A stretch of DNA of 64,000 nt, from the NCBI GenBank assembly GCA_016795035.1, contig JAEUIT010000077.1, positions 26,653 to 90,652 on the forward strand, given 5' to 3'. The translations under genes and the position numbers were made by a program. Positions 17,276 to 25,657 of this stretch are shown in pieces (the stretch's first letter is position 1; each line of letters opens with the position of its first letter). The stretch is from Phycisphaerae bacterium (GTDB taxonomy: Bacteria > Planctomycetota > Phycisphaerae > Phycisphaerales > SM1A02). Below the pieces are notes generated by a model. It worked only from the letters and a program-made list of their open reading frames with translations. It was not told where the DNA came from and made no database searches.

Positions 17276-18037
17276 CTACAGCTCCGCCGCCAGCGCCACG
17301 TGCTCACGGAATCGCTCGAGGCTCAAACCGCCGATCGCCAAGCTCGCGACCCCGGCGTGCGCCAGCCCAAACGGAATCGCCGTCGCCGGCGGCACCGCGC
17401 CGCTCGCAAGCGGCTTCTTGATCACGACTCCCACGCCGCGTCGGGCGGCCTCCGCGATCACGCGATCCATCGACACGTCGCGCGGATGGCGCTCGACCAT
17501 GAGCACCTCGTAGCCGTCGTCCATCGCGCGGAGGAACCCGGCCTCCGTCTTCCCCGAGAATCCGAGCCGCCGCACGTATCCCGACGCGCGGGCTTCGCGA
17601 AGCGCCGCCGTCGTCTCGCCGGTCTCGAGAATCTCGACGTCGCGGCCGTCCGAGTGCACGAAGACGATCTCGACGACGTCCGTCTTCAGTCGCTCGAGGC
17701 TCCGCGACACGCTCTCGCGCACGGCGCGATGCGAGAAGTCGTACGTCGAGCGGCCATCGGCGAACGTCTCGCCGACCTTCGTCGACAGCGTGTACTCGCG
17801 GCGCCGCGCCGCGATCGTCTGTCCGATGCGTTCCTCGCTCACGCCGTAGGCCGGCGCCGTGTCGATCCACGTCACGCCGAGGTCGAGGATGCCGTGCAGG
17901 AGTCGCGCGGTCTCGTCGAGCGTCGGAAGGTCGTAGCCGCGGTCGTACTTGATGCCTTCGTTTCGGCCGATCTTGAAGGCGCCGAAGCCGATCGGACACA
18001 GGAGGATGCCGGTCGATCCGAGGCGGCGCGGGATCAT
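17276..18037 (-). CDS. Aldo/keto reductase
   Basis: 253 aa from ATG 18037 (MIPRRLGSTGILLCPIGFGA). It has the TIM-barrel AKR landmarks: GFGAFKIGRN, LGVTWIDTAPAYGVSEERIG (catalytic Asp and Tyr), STKVGE (Lys), EIVFVHSDG (His), AALREARASGYVRRLGFSGK, and VGVVIKKPL near the NADPH site. This layout matches the AKR_SF1/YdhF-like group that reduces small carbonyls with NAD(P)H; the substrate is unknown. Its ATG overlaps the stop of the upstream FAD oxidoreductase (ATGA at 18034-18037), so the two are translationally coupled and may act in one pathway. A longer upstream start would run inside the neighbouring gene and is rejected. Confidence 0.9.
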   Translation of the reverse strand: MIPRRLGSTGILLCPIGFGAFKIGRNEGIKYDRGYDLPTLDETARLLHGILDLGVTWIDTAPAYGVSEERIGQTIAARRREYTLSTKVGETFADGRSTYDFSHRAVRESVSRSLERLKTDVVEIVFVHSDGRDVEILETGETTAALREARASGYVRRLGFSGKTEAGFLRAMDDGYEVLMVERHPRDVSMDRVIAEAARRGVGVVIKKPLASGAVPPATAIPFGLAHAGVASLAIGGLSLERFREHVALAAEL

Positions 18038-19275
18038 CGGACGGCGCTCCGCGTTGCAGGCGACCACGCGGCCGTCTCCCAGGGCGGCGTGCCGAGGGGA
18101 GTCTCTGCAGGGGCGTCGTCGCGAGTGATCGGTTCGGCCGCGCGGCCCGCCGCGCGCACGCCCATCGACTCGATGGCGGCAACGACGAGATCCGCGCCGC
18201 GGGGCGCGAGCGCGAGCTTCGTCGGCCAGAGCGTGATGCATGCGCCTTCGACGATGCACTGCGCGTCGTCGGGGCGCTGGCCGCCGCCAGTCTCGCGCTC
18301 GGCGCGGTCGACGCGATAGGTCGCCCACTCCGCGTTGCCGAGGTCGACGCCGGGAAGGACGGCCGCGAGCTCCCGCGCGGCGTGCGCGATGAGCTGCGCT
18401 CCATCGAGCGACACGCCGTCCTCGGCGAGCTGTCCGCCGACCTGCCAGACGCGGGACCCGTCAGACGCGCGGTGCGTCGTGATGGTGGCCCGCGTCTTCG
18501 CGCCGTCGACGCAGTGGCCGTGGAGTTCGGGAATGTCGCCGCGGACGAGCGTCATGTGAAGCGCTCGTCGTTGCAGGAGCGGAGCCGCGAGCCCGGCCCT
18601 CCGCCGCAACTCCGCGTTGCCGACGCCGGCCGCGAGGACGATCGCGCGAGGCCGCAGGCGTTGCGGACCGCAGGTGACGGTCCAACGTTCGCCGCGCTCG
18701 ATGGCCTCGACCGACGCGTGCACGAGCCGCGGCCGATGGCGGGCGCGGAAGGCCTCGACGAGCGACACGGTGTCGAGCACCGGCTCCGCCACGCGGAAGA
18801 CGGGCCCCGGCACCGACGCGAGCGGCGCCGGACGAGCGGATCGCTCGACTTCCTCCGGCCGCGTGCGCAGTCCGATAGAGGCGCCGAAGAGGCCGACCTT
18901 CGACGCGAGCGACTCGGTTCGCCAGAGCCAGGTGCATGGGCTCGCGACGCGCACGGCGCGGAGATCGGGATCGCGGCCGCGCGACTCGGCGCCCGCGAGC
19001 GCACGGCGCCAACGGTCGGGCATCGCCGAGATCGACTCGGCGGCGGCCGTGAGCAGGCCACGCAGGGTGTACTTGAGGCCGCCGTGGATGATGCCTTGCG
19101 CGGCGAGCGTTTGCCCGGTGCCGAGGCCGACCGGCTCGACGAGGGCCGCCGCGTAGCCGTGGGCATCGAGGGCGTCGAGCGTCCACAGGCCCGCAATGCC
19201 GCCGCCAAGGACGAGGACGTCGAGGTCAACGCAGACCGGGGCAACGGGATGGGCGCGTGGGCCGGGGCTCGTCAC
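18034..19275 (-). CDS. FAD-dependent oxidoreductase (DAO/glycerol-3-phosphate dehydrogenase type)
   Basis: About 413 aa from a GTG at 19275 (VTSPGPRAHP...). The dinucleotide-binding fold is near the N-terminus: LDVLVLGGGIAGLWTLDALD (GxGxxG) ending in an acidic residue (AALVEP) for FAD ribose. LGTGQTLAAQGIIHGGLKY resembles the second FAD contact of DAO-family enzymes, and RPRAIVLAAGVGNAEL is the expected mid-protein ATG-type motif. Substrate unknown. The N-terminal start is uncertain because upstream residues are low-complexity. It overlaps the aldo/keto reductase by 4 nt and probably forms a two-gene operon with it. Confidence 0.88.
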   Translation of the reverse strand: MTSPGPRAHPVAPVCVDLDVLVLGGGIAGLWTLDALDAHGYAAALVEPVGLGTGQTLAAQGIIHGGLKYTLRGLLTAAAESISAMPDRWRRALAGAESRGRDPDLRAVRVASPCTWLWRTESLASKVGLFGASIGLRTRPEEVERSARPAPLASVPGPVFRVAEPVLDTVSLVEAFRARHRPRLVHASVEAIERGERWTVTCGPQRLRPRAIVLAAGVGNAELRRRAGLAAPLLQRRALHMTLVRGDIPELHGHCVDGAKTRATITTHRASDGSRVWQVGGQLAEDGVSLDGAQLIAHAARELAAVLPGVDLGNAEWATYRVDRAERETGGGQRPDDAQCIVEGACITLWPTKLALAPRGADLVVAAIESMGVRAAGRAAEPITRDDAPAETPLGTPPWETAAWSPATRSAVR

Positions 19276-19559
19276 GACGCCAAAGGTAGCGGAAGGGACG
19301 GGGGCGCGGCGGCATCGCGCGAGCGAGACGCCGTGCGCCTCGGCGTGCGCCGTTAAAGGCGCGGGCGCCGACCCGGTTGACGCGAGGGATCGTGGCGTGC
19401 GTTTCCGAGCCTCGGGAAACGAGTCCGTCGCGACCGTTCGGCGTATGGGGTGCAGGTGCACGCGAGGTTTCCCTTGCGTCGGCCGACGCGAGTCGCCAAA
19501 CTCGGCGATCTGTCGGTTGAACCGATCTCGAACATTCCGTGCCTTAGAGGAGAACCCGG

Positions 19560-20483
19560 ATGCCCGCTCGTCGCCTGTCGCTTGCTCTCGCCCTCGCGCT
19601 CTTCGCCGTGTCCGATGCCGCGCGTGGCGATGTCGTGATCGGCGGCTTCAACGCCGCGCGCGGCGGCCAATTCTCGATCGCCGAAGGAAGCGCGGTCAGT
19701 CAGCTGCGCGCGGCGATGCTTGCCGCGGCGCCCGACGCGACCTTCACGGGAAGCGCCACGCTGACGCCGCGCTACCTCGCGACCGTCGACATCCTCTTCC
19801 TCTCGAGCGCCACCGCAGGCTCGGCCGCGATCACGCCGCTCTCGAGCGACGAGCAGAATGCGCTGTCGCAGTTCGTCATGAATGGCGGCCGAGCGATTCT
19901 TGCGACCGACAACGAGACCTTCGCCGGCGCCAACTCGGATCCGGCAAACGAGAGCCTCATCAACTTCCTCCAGCTCGACTCCGGCGGCACCGGCGCGGGG
20001 TGGCCGCAGACCGCGGAGATCCCGCAGCCGTTCCTCTGGCCGATCGCCACCGGGCCGTACGGGCAGGTCTCGAGCTACGGCATCGGTTGGACCGGGTGGT
20101 ACGAGGGGGTGATCCCGGCCACCGCGACGACGGTCGGCGTCGTCGCCCAGAATGGCGCGTTCGGCTTCCTGATCTTCCCGCCCGACGTCCTCGGGCCGAC
20201 GAGCGGCGCGGTCGTCACCTACAGCGATTCGACGATGTTCGCCGACGGCTACTTCGAGACGAACGCGAACAACGTCACGCTCCTGAAGAACACCATCGCC
20301 TATCTCGTCGGCGCGGGCTCGTGCGCCCCCGACCTCACGAATGACGGCGCCGTCGACGGCGCCGACCTCGGCGTGATGCTCGGCGCCTGGAATACTGCCG
20401 ATTCCGCGGCCGACCTCGACGACGACGGCGTCGTCGCGGGCTCCGACCTCGGCATCCTCCTCGGCGCGTGGGGGCCGTGCTGA
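19560..20483 (+). CDS. Secreted protein with dockerin-like C-terminal repeats
   Basis: 307 aa with a signal peptide (MPARRLSLALALALFAVSDA, cleavage near ARG-D). The body, DVVIGGFNAARGGQFSIAEG through AGSAAITPLSSDEQNALSQF, resembles a class I glutamine-amidotransferase/ThuA-like fold in which a 'date-stamp' loop is followed by NGGRAILATDNETF, but catalytic residues are not evident. The C-terminus holds two Ca-binding dockerin-type segments, DLTNDGAVDGADLGVMLGAW and DLDDDGVVAGSDLGILLGAW. AGAGGAGA-type Shine-Dalgarno (AGAGGAGAA) lies 8-15 nt before the ATG. Such tails are typical of secreted Phycisphaerae proteins; their partner is unknown. Confidence 0.88.
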   Translation: MPARRLSLALALALFAVSDAARGDVVIGGFNAARGGQFSIAEGSAVSQLRAAMLAAAPDATFTGSATLTPRYLATVDILFLSSATAGSAAITPLSSDEQNALSQFVMNGGRAILATDNETFAGANSDPANESLINFLQLDSGGTGAGWPQTAEIPQPFLWPIATGPYGQVSSYGIGWTGWYEGVIPATATTVGVVAQNGAFGFLIFPPDVLGPTSGAVVTYSDSTMFADGYFETNANNVTLLKNTIAYLVGAGSCAPDLTNDGAVDGADLGVMLGAWNTADSAADLDDDGVVAGSDLGILLGAWGPC

Positions 20484-20906
20484 CGCGGTCGGCGTCACTC
20501 CGCGTTGCATGCGCCGTGACCGCGTGCGGTTCGCGGGCGCGCGTGGCGACCTCCGAGCGCCGCCCTTCGACGAGCGGCCGCTGCGGTCGACCTACGACCT
20601 GAAGCGTTCCGTGACGGGAGCGGTCGTCACGCACGACTCCGACGAACTCTCGGCCTCGCGATCGCGCGCTTGCCCGGCAGCGCCGCGACGAGGTGCGGCG
20701 CGAAATCGTCCTTCGCAATGGCGAGTGAGTCGGCCTCGCGATCGCATCAGCGTCTCGTCTTCGTCTCAAAAGGTCCGTGCCGTCGCGCGACCGTTTGGGG
20801 ATCAATCCCGATACTGGGCGCGAGTTGCAAAGTTCGTCGCCTCGGGTGACCACTGGCACCGTCCGTTGTCGTAAGGTGCTCGATTCACCCTCGACGACGA
20901 CTTCTG
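20484..20906. other. Gene-free gap upstream of the desaturase
   Basis: 423 bases with frames open on both strands, but the translations are Arg/Ser-rich shadow-like sequence and show no motif. One CGTTGCA word lies at 20505. I see no hairpin or repeat of note; it probably holds the desaturase promoter. Confidence 0.5.
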
Positions 20907-21950
20907 ATGCTCACGAACGCCGCTCCGCGCCCGACCCATCACGCGCCCGATCACACCGACACCGAACGACTCACCTCGTCGGCGCACCACGCCGCGACGG
21001 TCGACGACGGCTACGCCGCGCGGCCGCCCCTCAAGGTCCAGATCGCGATGCTGGCCGCGGTCATTCTCCCGTTCCTCGGCCTTCTCGCCGCGATCGTCCT
21101 CCTGTGGGGCACCGCGTTCGACTGGATGTACCTCGCGCTCTTCGTCGGCACGTACACGGTCACGGCGATGGGTATCACCGTCGGCTATCACCGGATGTAC
21201 ACGCATCGTGCGTTCACGGCGCCGAAGCCGGTCGCGGCGCTTCTCGCGATCGCCGGTTCGATGGCGGCGCAGGGGCCGATCCTCTACTGGGTCGCGACGC
21301 ACCGCCGGCACCACCAGCATTCTGACGACGACGGCGATCCGCACTCGCCGCACCTTCATGGCGACACGATCGCCGGCGCGCTCAAGGGCATGGTGCACGC
21401 CCACGTCGCGTGGCTTTTCCGCACCGACCACAGCAAGCTCGGCCGCTACGTCGGCGATCTCACTCGCGATCCGTTCGTCTGCCGCCTGAGCCGTCTCTTC
21501 CCGCTGTGGGTCGCGCTCGGCCTCGTCCTTCCGGCCGTCTTCACCGGGCTTCTCACGATGAGTTGGAAGGGCGCGCTCCTCGGCTTCCTGTGGGGCGGTC
21601 TCGCCCGCATGTGCTTCTGCCACCACGTGACGTGGAGCATCAACTCGGTGTGCCACATCTGGGGCACGCAGCCATTCCACAACGGCGACGAAAGCCGCAA
21701 CAACCCGGTCTTCGGCGTGCTCGCCTTCGGCGAGGGCTGGCATAACAACCATCACGCGTTCCCGACGTCGGCCCGCCACGGCCTCGCATGGTGGCAGCTC
21801 GATATCAGCTACATCTTCATCCGGGCGCTTGAGGCGGTCGGCCTCGCGTCGAACGTGCGTGTTCCGACGGCGGAGCGACTCGAGGCGAAGAAGATCGCCG
21901 CGAAGCGCGGGGCGTATGAAGACGCCGAGCGCGCACGCTCCGCACCTTAG
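20907..21950 (+). CDS. Acyl-CoA delta-9-type fatty acid desaturase
   Basis: 347 aa. Integral-membrane di-iron desaturase with the three His boxes: HRMYTH (about residue 95), HRRHHQHSD (about 132) and HNNHH (about 278). Hydrophobic pairs flank them (IAMLAAVILPFLGLLAAIVL, YLALFVGTYTVTAMGITVGY, LFPLWVALGLVLPAVFTGLL). It inserts a double bond into acyl chains, with electrons from an external donor not encoded here. GTQPFHNGDESRNNPVFGVL matches the DesC/OLE1 group. The polar N-terminus (about 45 residues) is longer than usual. Its stop overlaps the stop of the convergent dockerin gene by 3 nt. Confidence 0.94.
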   Translation: MLTNAAPRPTHHAPDHTDTERLTSSAHHAATVDDGYAARPPLKVQIAMLAAVILPFLGLLAAIVLLWGTAFDWMYLALFVGTYTVTAMGITVGYHRMYTHRAFTAPKPVAALLAIAGSMAAQGPILYWVATHRRHHQHSDDDGDPHSPHLHGDTIAGALKGMVHAHVAWLFRTDHSKLGRYVGDLTRDPFVCRLSRLFPLWVALGLVLPAVFTGLLTMSWKGALLGFLWGGLARMCFCHHVTWSINSVCHIWGTQPFHNGDESRNNPVFGVLAFGEGWHNNHHAFPTSARHGLAWWQLDISYIFIRALEAVGLASNVRVPTAERLEAKKIAAKRGAYEDAERARSAP

Positions 21951-22750
21951 GACCAGTCGCCGAGAAGTGCCGCAAGATCCGCGGCGTCGACCGTGCCGCT
22001 CGCGTCGATGTCCGCGATGCAGGCGTCGCACGGTCCCCATGCGCCAAGCAGGAGCCCAAGGTCCGAGGCATTCACGCTGCCGTCGAGGTCGAGGTCCGCG
22101 GCGGACGGGCTCGTCGACAGGAAGAGCGTGAACGCGGCGTCATCGACCATGGTTCCCGGGTTCGTCAGAGACGTCGACGAGAACGACGAGACGTGCAGCG
22201 TCCATGTCCCTCCTGACAGCGTGCCGGCGACGCGGACCGACTCGTCATCGCCGATGAGCGACTCCGACACCACGACGCCGCCCGAGCCCGAGAGTGAAAG
22301 CTTCGTCTGCCCGTTCGCGTCCGCATGCAGGGCGGCGCCGAGGCGATACGCCGTCCCGGCTGCAACGGTGAATGTGACGGTCGCGCTCGAACTGCCGACG
22401 CTGTAGCAGAATCCGCCCGGCGCCACGATCGTCGACGTCGACGCGGCGGCGCCCTCGGCCACGAAGCCGAAGGGGAGGAAGGCGCTGTCCTGACTCACGT
22501 CGAAGGACGCGGTGCCGTTGGCGAGCGAGGCGTTCGTGTCGAACGCGATCGAGAACGGTGCGAGCGTCGGCGCGACGATGTCGACGATGTCCTGCTCGGA
22601 CGTTGGCCCGAGGACCACGAACGAGTCGGCGGAGGCGGAACGCACCTGGCTGACCGGCACGATCGCCGAGCCCAAGGCGGCGGTGGAAACGGAGAGCATC
22701 CCGATGACGGAAGCGACGAGGGAAGGGGTGCGTGCGGACACGTGCGGCAT
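21947..22750 (-). CDS. Secreted protein with dockerin-like C-terminus
   Basis: 267 aa from ATG 22750, preceded by GGAGGAA at good spacing, which decides the start. Signal peptide MPHVSARTPSLVASVIGMLS then VSTAALGSA. The body is Ser/Thr/Ala-rich beta-sandwich-like sequence (STIVAPGGFCYSVGSSSATV, then TFTVAAGTAYRLGA). The C-terminus has two dockerin-type segments: DLDLDGSVNASDLGLLLGAW and DIDASGTVDAADLAALLGDW. No catalytic motif. Probably extracellular or periplasmic; same tail grammar as the 19560-20483 protein. Confidence 0.85.
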   Translation of the reverse strand: MPHVSARTPSLVASVIGMLSVSTAALGSAIVPVSQVRSASADSFVVLGPTSEQDIVDIVAPTLAPFSIAFDTNASLANGTASFDVSQDSAFLPFGFVAEGAAASTSTIVAPGGFCYSVGSSSATVTFTVAAGTAYRLGAALHADANGQTKLSLSGSGGVVVSESLIGDDESVRVAGTLSGGTWTLHVSSFSSTSLTNPGTMVDDAAFTLFLSTSPSAADLDLDGSVNASDLGLLLGAWGPCDACIADIDASGTVDAADLAALLGDWS

Positions 22751-22884
22751 GGGGTTCCTCCGAGGTGCGCTGGGACGACCTCCGGATTGTGCGTGGAGCG
22801 GCGGCGCGACGGCGCGGGAATCCGTCGAGATCGCGCACTGGCCAGACCCGTGCGCGATCTCAGAAGAGTGCGCGATCCCTAGTT

Positions 22885-22910
22885 CCTCCCCCACGCGTGC
22901 GTGGGGGAGG
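22885..22910. repeat. REP-like palindrome, copy 1
   Basis: CCTCCCCCACGC and GCGTGGGGGAGG are perfect complements separated by GT. Followed directly by TACCGGCGCAGCCGGGGG. Copies 2 and 3 lie at 23249-23274 and 23608-23633; in the third the centre is CG, making a perfect palindrome. The shape resembles bacterial REP elements with G-rich stems. Confidence 0.8.
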
Positions 22911-22992
22911 TACCGGCGCAGCCGGGGGTGGGGGCGGCTTGCCGTGCACCGGCCGTCGCGCGGTCGCGCAGTGGCCAGACCGCTTCTGCCCG

Positions 22993-23176
22993 ATCTGTCT
23001 CCGTCTCGGTCTCGGCTCTCTTCTCGTCTCTGACTTCTCGTCTCGTCTCGTCTCGGACTCTGACTTCTGACCGCTTATCTCGCTCGCCTGACGAGACGAG
23101 ATGACAGGCAGCGGAGATCGAGACGAGACGAGCGAGCAGACTCAAGAAGTGAGCCGAGACCGAGACGGAGACAGAT
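22993..23176. repeat. 26-bp perfect inverted repeat with GTCTC-rich interior, unit 1
   Basis: The 26 bases at 22993-23018 (ATCTGTCTCCGTCTCGG...) are exactly complementary to 23151-23176. The 132 bases between the arms are themselves rich in CTCGT/ACGAG words that can pair with each other. The second unit repeats this at 23357-23382 and 23510-23535. Transcription of either strand would give a long structured RNA; alternatively the DNA could extrude a cruciform. Confidence 0.8.
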
Positions 23177-23862
23177 GGGGGTCGTCCGTCCTAGATCGCG
23201 CACGGGCCACAAGTCGCGCACTGGCCAGATCCGTGCGCCATGCTGGATCCTCCCCCACGCGTGCGTGGGGGAGGTACCGGCGCAGCCGGGGGTGGGGGCG
23301 GTTCGCGGTGCACCGGCCGTCGCGCGGTCGCGCACTGGCCAGACCGCTTCCGCCCGATCTGTCTCCGTCTCGGTCTCGGCTCTCTTCTCGTCTCTTACTT
23401 CTCGTCTCGTCTCGGACTCTGACTTCTGACCGCTTATCTCGCTCGCCTGACGAGACGAGATGACAGTCAGCGGAGATCGAGACGAGACGAGCGAGCAGAC
23501 TCAAGAAGTGAGCCGAGACCGAGACGGAGACAGATGGGGGGCGTCCGTCCTAGATCGCGCACTGGCCACAAGTCGCGCACTGGCCAGACCCGTGCGCCAT
23601 GCTGGATCCTCCCCCACGCGCGCGTGGGGGAGGTACCGGCGCAGCCGGGGGTGGGGGCGGCTTGCCATGCCCGGCCATCGTGGGGTCGCGCACTGGCCAG
23701 ACCCGTGCGCGTCGCCACACCGCCGTCGCGGCGATGATTCTCGACGCGACACATGAAGCGGGACGCCCGCGCGGCCCCGCCGCCCCCGAGCCAGACCCGG
23801 ACGAACCCTGCGCGAGCGACGGGCGCGACTGCGTGCGTTCGGCGGCCTCGCCGCGAAACCGC

Positions 23863-24462
23863 TCACTCTGGGCGATGGCCGCCCCGCGCCGCGCTCGCCG
23901 CCTTGCGCTGCGTGCCCTCCGCGTCCATCGCGGTGCGCGGGAGATTCAGGATCCCGAGGAATTGCTTCCACGGGCCAACCTCAACCTCCTGTTGCCACGC
24001 CATGGCCCTCGCGATTTGGGCGAGATGGTTGAGGTCGTGCGTCACCCATGTTGCGAGCAGATTCTCGAGCGTCACCTCGCCGAGCGCCGGGTGACGTCCG
24101 CGCTTCGCAAGGTCCGCCTCGCTCAACGTTGCAGCTCGAAGCGTGTCGAGATTCGCGGCGCGAAGCCGGGCGAACTCGTCAAGTAGGTCGCCAAGCGATC
24201 GACCCGCGCTCGCCTCGAACTGCGCGTAGCGGTCATATTTTGGAAACGGCTCCGCCACGCCCCTCTCGAGGATAATGCGAAGCCGCGCCATCCAGTCGGT
24301 GCGCTCGCCGGTGATGAGGTGCCCGACGACGTCGTAGGGCGAGAACGTGTCCGGCCCGTACGTGCCGAAGGCGAAGCGCTCGGCCACGCCGCGCAGGAGC
24401 GCGTCGAGGACGCGCGGCGTGCGCTGAAGGAGATCGATGGCGTCAGGCAGGCAGAAGGTCAT
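23863..24462 (-). CDS. DinB-like four-helix protein
   Basis: 199 aa from ATG 24462, with GGGAGGA 11 nt upstream; an in-frame GTG further up would place that site inside the gene. FSPYDVVGHLITGERTDWMA and LLATWVTHDLNHLAQIARAM supply the first His and the His-x-x-x-His pair that bind a metal in DinB/YfiT-type proteins. The family includes thiol transferases and stress proteins, so the exact reaction is unknown. Length is typical. It stands alone between the repeat array and the divergent lipoprotein gene. Confidence 0.85.
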   Translation of the reverse strand: MTFCLPDAIDLLQRTPRVLDALLRGVAERFAFGTYGPDTFSPYDVVGHLITGERTDWMARLRIILERGVAEPFPKYDRYAQFEASAGRSLGDLLDEFARLRAANLDTLRAATLSEADLAKRGRHPALGEVTLENLLATWVTHDLNHLAQIARAMAWQQEVEVGPWKQFLGILNLPRTAMDAEGTQRKAASAARGGHRPE

Positions 24463-24634
24463 GGTTCGCGAGTCCTCCCGCGTCACGCTAACAGGATCGA
24501 GGCGGGCCGGGCGTCGGGCACGCGGGAGCTTGGTCGGGGCCTATTGCGTCGGCCGCCGCCGCGACACGCGGACGGCTTGCTGCGATGATGCGGCCACGAC
24601 GGTCCTCCGCGCGCATCGCGCCTGAGCTGCAACG

Positions 24635-25657
24635 ATGAGATCTTTCAAGACGACGCTAGCGCGCCTGCGCACCCCGATCGCCCTTGCGTTCTTGACGCTC
24701 CTGTTGGTCGGCTGCTTCGCGCTCCGACCCGTGCCGCCCGCGCCGGATCTCGCGCTCGTGCCGAATGCCGCCACCCACGCGTCGTCGGCGTTCGATCGCA
24801 GCCTGCCGAACGAGATCGCGTCGGAGTGGGGGAGGCGCGGCGCGTTCATCCTCGTGCACCCTTGGCTCAATGGCCGCGACGTCGGCTGGTTCATCCTCGA
24901 CACGGGCGCGTCGGGCTCGACGATCTCGGCGGACGCCGCCGCCGCGGCGGGTCTTGCCGCGATAGGCAAGACCGTCATCGCCGGTCCGACGACGGCGGCC
25001 GCGTCGCCGATCGAGTCCACGGTCTACCGATGCGACGCGCTTCGACTCGGTCCGCTCACGCTGCAGGGGCTCTCGATGACGGGGCTCGATGTCGAGCATG
25101 CGTCGGGCACGTTCGGCCGACCGATCGCGGGCATCCTCGGGCAGAACGTCTTCACGAGCGCGATCGTCGAGCTCGACGGCCCGGCGCGCGCGGTGCGGTT
25201 GCATGCGGTCGACGACGTGCATCCCCTCGACGGGGCGACGATCGTGCCGATCGAGATGCGCCGCGGCCTGCCGCACGTGCGCGCGTCCTTCAGCCAGGTC
25301 CGCGACGCGCTCTTCCTCCTCGACACCGGCGCGAACGTCGGCGTGCACGTCGCCGCGGAAGCGGTCGAGCGCGACGCGCTGCAGGAGGCCCGCGGCATCA
25401 CGATCGATGGCGGGCAGGAGCTCCTCACGTTCGGTTCGAGCGAGCGCGTCGACGCGGGAACGATCGAGTCCTTCCGAATCGGGACCTTGGAGTGCGGCCC
25501 GCTCCGTGCGACATTCGGCCGACCGCGCGGCACCGAGCGACGGCGCGACACCGGCGTCGATGGGCGGATCGGGATGGGAGTTCTCGTGCGACACGTCGTG
25601 GTGTTCGACGTGCCGAACGGGCGCGTGGCACTTGGTCCGGCCGCTCTAGTGCCATGA
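24635..25657 (+). CDS. Lipoprotein with two retropepsin-like aspartic protease motifs
   Basis: 340 aa. Signal and lipobox LTLLLVGCF (Cys about residue 28) predict a lipid-anchored envelope protein. Two half-molecules follow, each with an Asp-Thr-Gly-Ala active-site motif: GWFILDTGASGSTISADAAA (about 85-104) and ALFLLDTGANVGVHVAAEAV (about 226). The arrangement looks like two fused retropepsin-like folds, as in bacterial DUF4124/PilZ-adjacent 'aspartyl protease' families, rather than one pepsin. GILGQNVF and GRIGMGVLVRHVVVFD are the flap-end strands of each half. CTGCAACG is immediately before the ATG. The next gene overlaps by ATGA. Confidence 0.85.
   Translation: MRSFKTTLARLRTPIALAFLTLLLVGCFALRPVPPAPDLALVPNAATHASSAFDRSLPNEIASEWGRRGAFILVHPWLNGRDVGWFILDTGASGSTISADAAAAAGLAAIGKTVIAGPTTAAASPIESTVYRCDALRLGPLTLQGLSMTGLDVEHASGTFGRPIAGILGQNVFTSAIVELDGPARAVRLHAVDDVHPLDGATIVPIEMRRGLPHVRASFSQVRDALFLLDTGANVGVHVAAEAVERDALQEARGITIDGGQELLTFGSSERVDAGTIESFRIGTLECGPLRATFGRPRGTERRRDTGVDGRIGMGVLVRHVVVFDVPNGRVALGPAALVP

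Larger units (their letters stand above)
22832..23710. repeat. Tandem repeat array, about 360-bp unit, two full copies and a partial third
   Basis: Units start at the palindrome CCTCCCCC... at 22885, 23249 and 23608 (spacings 364 and 359 bp). Each full unit contains, in order: the palindrome; CCGGCGCAGCCGGGGGTGGG; one copy of TCGCGCACTGGCCAGACC; a GTCTC-rich inverted repeat; and one or two more TCGCGCACTGGCCA copies. Copies are about 95 percent identical by eye. No protein-coding frame is convincing. The array fills most of the 1.1-kb gap between two minus-strand genes. Confidence 0.9.

Noticed and set aside
20509..20874. A 121-residue plus-strand gene upstream of the desaturase
   Set aside because: Arg/Ser-rich translation with no motif, no ribosome site and no coding-like third-position pattern; treated as intergenic.
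22832..23710. CRISPR array
   Set aside because: The repeat unit is about 360 bp, not 25-40 bp, the units are near-identical throughout with no variable spacers, and no cas gene is nearby.
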